Shown here: one piece after another, positions 57,651 to 64,000 of the stretch | How the letters are laid out: every line of letters begins with the position of its first letter | Position numbering within the stretch: position 1 is the first letter of the stretch | Assembly (NCBI GenBank): GCA_018268315.1 | Contig: JAFDWU010000005.1 | Location: 124,001-188,000, forward strand | Direction of reading: 5' to 3' | Source: Armatimonadota bacterium | GTDB taxonomy: Bacteria > Armatimonadota > Fimbriimonadia > Fimbriimonadales > Fimbriimonadaceae | DNA length: 64,000 nucleotides | Notes under the pieces: model-generated | Told to the model about the DNA's origin: nothing | The model's input: the letters and a program-made list of their open reading frames with translations, nothing else | The model's database searches: none | Program-made: the position numbers and the translations under genes

Positions 57651-59606
57651 GTGAAGTATCAAGAATACGAGCACCTAGTCGGCGAATATCGCAAGCAGGC
57701 TGAAAAAGACAGGGCCAAGTTCGAATCGGACATCCGTTCGTTCATTAAGCTCGGATATATATGCCTTGCCGCTCTTGGCTTTCTTGGGCTCGCCCTTCTT
57801 TCCACCGCTATCCTTATGGTGGTTCTTGGTGGCCCTCGGATGACCCGGCTGGCTTTCTATGTTGGACTAGGTGGTGGTGCGGTCACCTATACATTGCTGC
57901 GTGTGGTTCTCTGCAAAATGTCCGAGCCCGAAGGGGTGGCTTTACCACGAGATGCTTCAACCGCAAAGTTTTGGGATGCCGTTGAAGATGTCGCCCGCAA
58001 GCTACAGGTCAGAGACCTTAAGGAAATCAGAATTCTCGCGGAGCCAAATGCTTTGATGGTCTACCGGAGAAAGTATGCCTTCTGGGGCGACCCGCAACCC
58101 GTCCTCGGATTGGGACTCCCTTTGCTTCTAAGCATGGACGAAGCGAGCATGCGCGCTATCGTGGCCCACGAGCTAACCCATTTGGCGAGGGAAGATGCGA
58201 CCCTTGGGGGCCGCGTGCACATGCTCAGCATCGCCTGGGGGGAGGTAGCGAACAACCGTCGAGTCGGCTTTCTGCAAGGCAAGATCATCGGCTGGTTTTA
58301 TCACTTCTACGTACCCAGACTGAACGCAATGGACCTGGCTTACTCCTATTTCCAGGAAGTCGCATGCGATGCTGGCGCGGTTGCCATCGCTGGCCAAGAA
58401 GTTACTAGGAAGGCAATTTGCGCGACTGTGGCATTAGCCGCGCGAACGAGTAAGTATGTCGAAGCAATGCTCAACACAAAGAACTCCTCGGACGCCCTTC
58501 CTGAGCGATTGAAGAAGTGGACGCAATCTAGTGACAGTTCCGAGGCTTTTGAAGAATTGGTCTTCAACATTTGCGTGCCCACTACCCCATTCGATACTCA
58601 CCCATCTTTGGGCGACCGTTTAATCCAAATCGGGATGGGAATTGATCCACTTGATCATGATTTTATCGACGCGCTCGCAAAGGACATCGTTTGCTTGAAG
58701 GACCCCTCTGCCTGGGATGCCTGGATCGGACCAAGTGGCGATGCCCTACTTACACGGTGCCTCCGTAACCTTGATGATGAATTGAAAAAGCACAATGCCC
58801 ACCCTGCTCAAGGCAAGGCATACGAGGCAGAGAATGCGGCCCAGTTGGCGGCTCTTCAGGCCTCCGCCGAAAGGGCCGATGCTACACCCGAAACTCGCCT
58901 GCGCCTAGCAAGTCTGGTGGCGACTATAAGCGGATTGGAAAAGGCGACACCATACTTTGAGGCCCTCGTCAGTCAGAGCCCCAATGAACGTGAATACGGC
59001 TTGCATTTAGCACTCTGCTTATTTGACCGCAATTCACGCGACGCTCGGGCGGCCGAGCTAGCCGAGCAGGGCTTACAAGACCCGAAGGTGGACCTAGGTC
59101 ACCCTTGTTTTCCCCACCTCGCCCGCTACTATTTTCTGAACCGCGAAGTGGACAAGGGCCGGGATTTCTTCATGCAGATCCTTGGTCGTGAGATAGCAAG
59201 GCAGGACGCGGTGCTTGAACTCGTAAACAGCGACGTGTCCCATAGCGAATTCATTCCCTACGAAGGAGATACTCAGATATTCTCCGATGCTATCCGGGTG
59301 CTAGAGGGGCAGTCCATATGCCGTGAAGCGCTTGTCGTCATCAGAAGATCAAAAGCTGATGCTCAAATTGAGCTAAAGACTCTGGTCCTCTTGTTCTACC
59401 AACCCTTTCACCCAGGGCCCAAATATCATCGCGAAGTGTCTGCGGTTTGGATGCAGGTGGCCGAACATACGCCAAATGGATGGAAGTCAGTGGCGTACAT
59501 CGAAAAGACCCGAGAAGCAAAGTTTTATGCAAAGGTCGCCCGGAAACTCTGGTCGTGGTCGGAAGATTCGTCATCTAAGAATGAGCCCAAGAGCTTAGCT
59601 AAATGA
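57651..59606 (+). CDS. M48-family membrane metalloprotease with TPR-like C-terminus
   Basis: A 651-residue protein. Two hydrophobic helices near residues 35-80 (ICLAALGFLGLALLSTAILM and FYVGLGGGAVTYTLLRVV) anchor it. The zinc motif HELTH lies near residue 173 (VAHELTHLARED), and the third ligand Glu in QEVACDAGA near residue 233. About 260 further residues form TPR-like helices. This is the HtpX/BepA-like layout. BepA-type proteases act in outer-membrane quality control, but here the catalytic domain may face the cytosol. The start is GTG 57651. It follows the tRNA-Leu gene by 87 bp. Confidence 0.9.
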   Translation: MKYQEYEHLVGEYRKQAEKDRAKFESDIRSFIKLGYICLAALGFLGLALLSTAILMVVLGGPRMTRLAFYVGLGGGAVTYTLLRVVLCKMSEPEGVALPRDASTAKFWDAVEDVARKLQVRDLKEIRILAEPNALMVYRRKYAFWGDPQPVLGLGLPLLLSMDEASMRAIVAHELTHLAREDATLGGRVHMLSIAWGEVANNRRVGFLQGKIIGWFYHFYVPRLNAMDLAYSYFQEVACDAGAVAIAGQEVTRKAICATVALAARTSKYVEAMLNTKNSSDALPERLKKWTQSSDSSEAFEELVFNICVPTTPFDTHPSLGDRLIQIGMGIDPLDHDFIDALAKDIVCLKDPSAWDAWIGPSGDALLTRCLRNLDDELKKHNAHPAQGKAYEAENAAQLAALQASAERADATPETRLRLASLVATISGLEKATPYFEALVSQSPNEREYGLHLALCLFDRNSRDARAAELAEQGLQDPKVDLGHPCFPHLARYYFLNREVDKGRDFFMQILGREIARQDAVLELVNSDVSHSEFIPYEGDTQIFSDAIRVLEGQSICREALVVIRRSKADAQIELKTLVLLFYQPFHPGPKYHREVSAVWMQVAEHTPNGWKSVAYIEKTREAKFYAKVARKLWSWSEDSSSKNEPKSLAK

Positions 59607-59622
59607 AGGAGTTGCCCAAGTA

Positions 59623-60291
59623 GTGCTAAACCACGATGCAGATCGAGACATTAACCGCGAAGGCTATCAACTCATCCAAGGGGTCTTCGCGCCGGTAGAG
59701 ATTAGCCAGTTGATTATGGAACTCCCGCCGATGGATGGGCGCGCGGGGACGAGATCGCTGCTCGAATACGAAGTCGGCAAGCGATGCGCGGATGACCCAC
59801 GCATTCAACGCCTGGTGAAGTACGCGCTGGGCGGACCGGCCACCGCCGTCCGCGGCATCCTCTTCGATAAGACTCCCAGCGCGAATTGGGTGCTGGGTTG
59901 GCACCAAGACAGAAAGATCGCCGTGCAGGAACGAATTGATGTGCCGGGCTACTCGGGATGGACGATCAAGGAGGGCGTGGTCCACTGCCAGCCTCCGGTT
60001 CACATTCTGGAAAGTTGCGTCGCTGTGCGAATCCATCTTGATGACTGCGGCGAGGAGAAGGGCCCGCTTCGGGTGATCCCTGGTTCTCACCGAAAAGGGT
60101 TCGGCGGTGAGGTGGATGAATCGCAGGCAGTGACCCTGACTTGCAATGCTGGCGACGTCATCTTGATGAAGCCATTAACTCTCCACGCCTCCAGCAAATC
60201 AAGCTCACCCGACCATCGCCGGATCATCCACATCGAGTACTGCTCAGCCCAACTAGACGGCGGTTTGCAGTGGGCAACGTGGGTTAAGTAG
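59623..60291 (+). CDS. Phytanoyl-CoA dioxygenase-like Fe(II)/2-oxoglutarate oxygenase
   Basis: A 222-residue enzyme of the PhyH group. Iron ligands: WHQD (HxD) and the distal His in LTLHASS, with the 2-oxoglutarate-binding Arg in RRIIHIEY. The opening FAPVEISQLIMELP and the strand CVAVRIHLDDC match the family. The substrate is unknown. The start is GTG 59623 with AAGGAG 11 nt upstream; it follows the M48 gene by 16 bp and is likely in the same transcript. Confidence 0.91.
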   Translation: MLNHDADRDINREGYQLIQGVFAPVEISQLIMELPPMDGRAGTRSLLEYEVGKRCADDPRIQRLVKYALGGPATAVRGILFDKTPSANWVLGWHQDRKIAVQERIDVPGYSGWTIKEGVVHCQPPVHILESCVAVRIHLDDCGEEKGPLRVIPGSHRKGFGGEVDESQAVTLTCNAGDVILMKPLTLHASSKSSSPDHRRIIHIEYCSAQLDGGLQWATWVK

Positions 60292-60359
60292 ACACTTTAG
60301 TTTTCCTGTCCCCGTCTTAATTGCAAGCAGATTGCGCTGCAACCTGCGGGTGCGTGAAT

Positions 60360-60695
60360 ATGGATCAAAACAACTACTCAAGCGTCCTCCTGATCTTCGG
60401 CCTTCTGTCCTACATTCTCTTCGCATTGCCTCTGTACGCGATGGGCAAGAAAATAGGCTCGAATAATCCTTGGTTCGCCTTTGTGCCAATCCTCAATATC
60501 CTCCTGATGCTAGAGATTGGCGGCAAGCCAATGTGGTGGATCATCCTGATGTTCATCCCCTGCGTCAACGCAATTGTTGCGGTGATTGTCTGGATGGCGA
60601 TAGCCGAAGCCATGGATAAGCCCAGTTGGCTCGGCCTCTTGATGCTGGTTCCAGGCGTTAACTTCCTGCTTCCCTTCTACCTGGCTTACGCCTAA
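60360..60695 (+). CDS. DUF5684 membrane protein
   Basis: A 111-residue protein with three or four membrane helices. The repeated motif WFAFVPILNILLMLEIGGKP, WWIILMFIPCVNAIVAVIVW and GLLMLVPGVNFLLPFYLAY is the DUF5684 pattern (W..FVPI.N and PG.N). The function is unknown. ATG 60360 is chosen; the upstream extension is not conserved. Confidence 0.85.
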   Translation: MDQNNYSSVLLIFGLLSYILFALPLYAMGKKIGSNNPWFAFVPILNILLMLEIGGKPMWWIILMFIPCVNAIVAVIVWMAIAEAMDKPSWLGLLMLVPGVNFLLPFYLAYA

Positions 60696-60775
60696 CGCTT
60701 TGTTGCACAGCCGGGAGGCTGTTCCCGCTCGGCTGTGCCTTGAACCTCCGGCTTCCAGCAGGTACTGTTAACCCC

Positions 60776-61402
60776 ATGTACCCGATGCCGGAGTTTCAGG
60801 AGAAGGACCGCGACGCGATCGTCGGCTTCATGCGCGAGTATCCCCTCGCGACCATCGTCACCCACACTGAGGGCGGCCTGGTTGCAACCCATGTCCCCGT
60901 CATCACGCGCATCGAGGGCGACACCGTGAAACTCCGCGGGCACGTGATGCGAAACACGGATCATTGGCGCGGCTTTGTAGCCAGCCCGAACGTGCTAGCC
61001 ACCTTCCACGGCCCCAACTGCGCCATCCCCGCGAGCTGGTATCCGGAGCGCGATAACGGCGGCACCTGGAACTACATGGCCGCCCATGCCCACGGCACGC
61101 TGACCATGCTGCCACAGGAGGACCTCATCGAAATCCTGCGCGAGCTGAAGGAGAGCAACGAGCCGGACCCCGCCAGAACCTTCGACACCCTCTCGCAAGA
61201 GTATCTGGCTCGCATGCTGCCCGCCATTCAGGCTTTCGAGATCAAGGTGGAGCGGCTGGAGGCGGTATTCAAGCTGAGCCAGAACCGCGACGATGCCTCG
61301 TTCGCTACCGTGGTGAGGAACCTCACCGCAAGGGGTGGATGGTCGGCGGATGTCGCGCGCCACATGGCGGCGCGTCGGGCTTCTGCGGCTGCAAACCAAT
61401 AG
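60776..61402 (+). CDS. PaiB-like FMN-binding protein
   Basis: A 208-residue protein of the FMN-binding negative transcriptional regulator (PaiB) family. Diagnostic segments are the opening MYPMPEFQEKDRDAIVGFMR, ATHVPVITRI, HGPNCAIPASWYPERDN and ARMLPAIQAFEIKVERLEAV. The fold is the split-barrel flavin type; the PaiB name comes from Bacillus protease regulation, but most relatives have unknown roles. ATG 60776 matches the family start better than the 60740 extension. Confidence 0.93.
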   Translation: MYPMPEFQEKDRDAIVGFMREYPLATIVTHTEGGLVATHVPVITRIEGDTVKLRGHVMRNTDHWRGFVASPNVLATFHGPNCAIPASWYPERDNGGTWNYMAAHAHGTLTMLPQEDLIEILRELKESNEPDPARTFDTLSQEYLARMLPAIQAFEIKVERLEAVFKLSQNRDDASFATVVRNLTARGGWSADVARHMAARRASAAANQ

Positions 61403-61445
61403 CAAGGGATTTGCGCTGAGGACCTAGAGGTAGTAATATTGCGCG

Positions 61446-62750
61446 ATGGGCAATCCCGCTGGTGAGCGTGTTAAGGCGTTAACTGCGCACGTCGTCTATT
61501 TCGACCGTGTCAACTATTCGCTGCTTCCCATCGAGCAACAGATTGCAATCACGGAAGAGCTGAACTCATTTATTCGATCACTTCCGACCTATCAAGAAGC
61601 AGTAGCAAGCGAGGAAGTCATTTCGCTAGATAGTGGTGACGGCGCGGCGCTGATATTCCTCCGCGATCCGCAGCAAGCCGCTGACGTTGCCTTGGCGATT
61701 ACCGAGTACAGCCGGGGCCAAACCACTAATAAGATCCGTGTGGGCATGAACAGTGGACCCGTGACCATTCGGACTGACTTGATGGGTAAACCAAACGCTA
61801 CCGGATCAGGGATTGATCTTGCCGCTCGCGTGCAGTCACTGGCCAAACCCGACGTTTTGTATCTGAGCTTGGCCAGCGCCCAACAGCTTCACGCCTTCGA
61901 ATCATGGCGACCAAACCTTGTGGACATGGGAGTGCAGCTCGTAAAGCACGCAGAACAGATTCACGTATACGCCTTCAAGCCTGAGGGAGTAGCGATCGAC
62001 GTTTCCGATAGCGGTACTCCCATCGCTTCTCAACTGACTTTCAAGCCAGAAGGAGCCGCGCCAATAGCGCAGGCGAAGCGCTCCCCTATTCCCTTGCTCG
62101 CAGCCGCTGTCGGCGTCGTCCTTGCCGGATTACTGCTCACCCGCTTCGTATTTAAGCCGATGCAAGCTCAGGGGAAAGCTGACAAAGTATCTCCGGCTTT
62201 GGCGCGCACCTTCAAGGATAGGGCCTCATTTGAAGCGGCGGCAGGGCAAGCCCAGGCATTGGGGATCGAGAGATTTCTGGGAACAAATTTTCCGATCAAC
62301 TGGAATGTTGATGAAGGGTTGGGCTATGCCACGAAGGGGACCATTGCGATTGATGACTACACGTTTTCGGGATTCTCTCTAGGAGGAAAGATTTCGGAGA
62401 CTTACATCATCACATCTCCGAAGGCTGATCTGGTCGGTGACCTCGGCTCGGTGTACGGTGGCCGTTCCAGTCTCTTCGTTACGCTTCCCCCGGGAACCAA
62501 GGCCTTCGGAACTTACTATGGGCAGCAACTGCCAGGCGGTCGACACCTGCAGTCCGAGCGGATGAACCTTGCAATAAGCATTGAACAGGACGGAACTTGG
62601 CGACGTGTCCTCGTCGACACGTTCGGATATGGGGAAACTAAGTTTCTCGGAGTCGTCAGCCCAGTCAACATCCAGGCGATCGCATTTGATAGCGGGCGAA
62701 AAGATGACGGCCCATTCATTGCCATAAGCGGCATGGAAGCGAGCCAGTAG
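61446..62750 (+). CDS. Cyclase-like membrane protein with unknown C-terminal domain
   Basis: A 434-residue protein. Residues ~10-165 resemble a class III nucleotide cyclase (VYFDRVNYS, SGDGAALIF with the metal-binding Asp pair, VGMNSGPV). The NxxxR pair is GIDLAARV, so Asn is Asp; activity is doubtful. One membrane helix (LLAAAVGVVLAGLLLTRFVF) lies near residue 225. The C-terminal ~195 residues are beta-rich (TIAIDDYTFSGFSLGGKISE, INIQAIAFDS-like) and unfamiliar; it may be a secreted-side sensing domain. It looks like a receptor-like cyclase homologue. Confidence 0.8.
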   Translation: MGNPAGERVKALTAHVVYFDRVNYSLLPIEQQIAITEELNSFIRSLPTYQEAVASEEVISLDSGDGAALIFLRDPQQAADVALAITEYSRGQTTNKIRVGMNSGPVTIRTDLMGKPNATGSGIDLAARVQSLAKPDVLYLSLASAQQLHAFESWRPNLVDMGVQLVKHAEQIHVYAFKPEGVAIDVSDSGTPIASQLTFKPEGAAPIAQAKRSPIPLLAAAVGVVLAGLLLTRFVFKPMQAQGKADKVSPALARTFKDRASFEAAAGQAQALGIERFLGTNFPINWNVDEGLGYATKGTIAIDDYTFSGFSLGGKISETYIITSPKADLVGDLGSVYGGRSSLFVTLPPGTKAFGTYYGQQLPGGRHLQSERMNLAISIEQDGTWRRVLVDTFGYGETKFLGVVSPVNIQAIAFDSGRKDDGPFIAISGMEASQ

Positions 62751-62764
62751 TCCCGTTGTGCGTC

Positions 62765-64000
62765 CTAGCCTGGCTTCTTAACCAGCGCATCGGTGAGAAG
62801 CTTGGCAATCCGCGCATTCCCGTACTTCTTCGCAAGACCCAGCGCCGTTCTTCCGACCTTATCAACCACAGCCGGGTTTGCGCCGTGCTTTAGCAGCGCC
62901 TCGGTCATGCACGGGTCGTCGCCATCCACCATCGCCGCGCACATCAGCGCGGTCATGCCGTCGGCGTCGGGAATGTTCGGGTCAGCGCCAAGCGCAAGAC
63001 ATGCCTCCACCTGGGCATGGCACATGTTAATTGCGCCTTCTTCCACTAGCGCGTCGGCAAAACTTGTCTTGCCGTTGATGTCGCTCCCCAGCCGGATAAG
63101 GGTCTTGAAGGCATCAAAGTTGTTGGCGTACAGCGCCATCGTCGCCGGGATCATCGGATACTTCTCGATTCTCGCGCCCGCCTTCCACAGAAATTGGATC
63201 TCAACGCTGTCATTCAGGAACGCGGCAAGCGCTAAGGCGCCCTCTCCTTCATCGCGATAAGCGTTCGGCTTCGCCCCGGCGCTCAGCAGCAGCTTGACCG
63301 AATCAAGCCGCCCGATGGTTCCCGCCGCCACCATCAAGGCAGTGGCCCCATGCTTGGATACGGCGTTCACGTCAGCCCCTTTGCCGAGTAGCAAACGAAG
63401 CTTTTCTGTGTCGCGCACCGCATACATCATGGGCGTCGCCTCAGCCGTATTCCGCGCATTGACGTTCGCTCCTGCGGCTATCGCAGCCTGAACGTCCTTC
63501 GCCGACCCATATAGGCACGCTCGGAACAGCTTCTCGTCCTTCTTATTGCTGGTGAAAGGAGCTGATGGCAACGTTCGCTTCACTCTCGCCACGCTTGAAA
63601 TCGCAGTCGCGGTTCCTGGCCGCGCGGCCAGAGTCAACGCCATCGTCGCCCAGGCAGTCCCCGCATAGGATATGAACTGATGCTTGTGGTAGGGAAATCC
63701 GCTCTCGAAGTAAGGCAAGCCTGGAAAGCGTCTTCGGCTTTCGACCAGCCACGTTCCATCCTTGTGCTGGGTTGCAAGAAGGAATTGAACGCCCTTCTGA
63801 TACGCGGGTGAATTAACCGAGGTCTTTCCGGCGACATTCAAGGCGACCAGCGCCTGCCCGGTTGCATAAGCGTCCGAGCCCCTATTCGCGAGCTGCGCCC
63901 AACCTCCATCCACAAGCTGCCTTGCCGCCAGGTCGTTCCGAGCTTTGGCCATCTCCGGCTGAGCAGCCCCCGACCAATAAAGCCCAATAAGCTTAAAGGC
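62765..64000 (-). CDS. Cyclase-repeat/ankyrin protein (partial, continues beyond the right edge)
   Basis: The frame is open from the right edge (64000) to TAG 62765. The visible N-terminal part holds prenyltransferase/squalene-cyclase-type alpha-alpha repeats (LVDGGWAQLANRGSDAYATG, GVQFLLATQHKDGTWLVESR). Six to seven ankyrin repeats follow to the end (ATPMMYAVRDTEKLRLLLGK, GADVNAVSKHGATALMVAAG, GMTALMCAAMVDGDDP). Such hybrids often follow a cytochrome c or heme-binding N-terminal domain, here outside the window. ATG 63952 is internal and not the real start. Role unknown, probably protein binding in the envelope. Confidence 0.88.
   Translation of the reverse strand, partial: AFKLIGLYWSGAAQPEMAKARNDLAARQLVDGGWAQLANRGSDAYATGQALVALNVAGKTSVNSPAYQKGVQFLLATQHKDGTWLVESRRRFPGLPYFESGFPYHKHQFISYAGTAWATMALTLAARPGTATAISSVARVKRTLPSAPFTSNKKDEKLFRACLYGSAKDVQAAIAAGANVNARNTAEATPMMYAVRDTEKLRLLLGKGADVNAVSKHGATALMVAAGTIGRLDSVKLLLSAGAKPNAYRDEGEGALALAAFLNDSVEIQFLWKAGARIEKYPMIPATMALYANNFDAFKTLIRLGSDINGKTSFADALVEEGAINMCHAQVEACLALGADPNIPDADGMTALMCAAMVDGDDPCMTEALLKHGANPAVVDKVGRTALGLAKKYGNARIAKLLTDALVKKPG

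Noticed and set aside
59007-59015. TTAGCACTC, the left half of a CIRCE element, on the plus strand.
   Set aside because: It is inside the M48 protease gene and no GAGTGCTAA follows at 9 bases, so it is a chance half-site.

Overview
The window looks like chromosomal DNA of a free-living, didermic environmental bacterium with moderate-to-high GC. A type II secretion (T2SS) operon, secretin, outer-membrane barrel candidate, several lipoproteins, a PEP-CTERM tail at the left edge, pilin-like proteins ending in an FADxHA-type motif and many TTG/GTG starts fit Armatimonadota (Fimbriimonadia-like) or a relative. That placement is inferred from gene style only; there is no rRNA gene or other decisive marker here.

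Layout. 1-7.8 kb: the tail of a HAF-repeat/PEP-CTERM surface protein, an AraC regulator, a secreted beta-propeller apparently split by a frameshift, a YdeI/DUF1905 protein, a serine beta-lactamase-like hydrolase, a VOC protein, and a two-gene operon for an envelope barrel and a PQQ-type propeller lipoprotein. 8-12 kb: a membrane-tethered SARP/BTAD regulator divergent from a TPR-tailed amidohydrolase. 12-24 kb: an accessory stretch of small enzymes and stress-type families (GT2, esterase, AraC-GyrI, VOC, SRPBCC, DoxX, ADP-ribosylglycohydrolase, two DinB, DUF899), then an operon of metallophosphoesterase-cupredoxin, ECF sigma, anti-sigma and a membrane protein. 23.8-26.7 kb: a cyclase-STAND ATPase-TPR regulator. 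27.6-30.1 kb: tRNA-Glu followed by decayed copies of its 3' end, a VIT1/CCC1 transporter, a glycine-zipper protein, a 28-aa membrane peptide and an ABM monooxygenase. 30-37 kb: type I pullulanase, an orphan secreted protein, a tandem pilin pair and an amidohydrolase. 37-43.4 kb: housekeeping and small genes (DUF4870, a ThpR-like protein lacking both catalytic His, polysaccharide deacetylase, rpmE, GNAT, hrcA, TPR protein, recJ).

43.4-55.1 kb is the centrepiece: one minus-strand T2SS operon, gspE-F-G-H-I-J-K-L-M-(C/P-like)-D plus a Spy/LTXXQ-like periplasmic gene, almost every junction overlapping or abutting. Pseudopilins G-K form the endopilus, E is the motor, F the platform, L/M (PilMN/PilO-like) the inner-membrane assembly, D the secretin. 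The prepilin peptidase is not in the window. gspJ appears to start at a non-canonical ATA codon inside the ATAA stop overlap with gspI.

55-64 kb: a sorbosone-dehydrogenase-like propeller with a coupled cytochrome c, mntR, tRNA-Leu(CAG) with a clear -10 box, an M48 protease, a phytanoyl-CoA-dioxygenase-like enzyme, a DUF5684 protein, a PaiB-like flavin-binding protein, a cyclase-like membrane protein, and the C-terminal part of a cyclase-repeat/ankyrin protein cut by the right edge.

I found no CRISPR array, insertion sequence, prophage or obvious defence island. The best unusual signals are the ATA start, the doubly His-less 2H phosphoesterase, the tRNA-Glu 3'-end repeats, the pilin paralogue that lost Glu5, and the split propeller.
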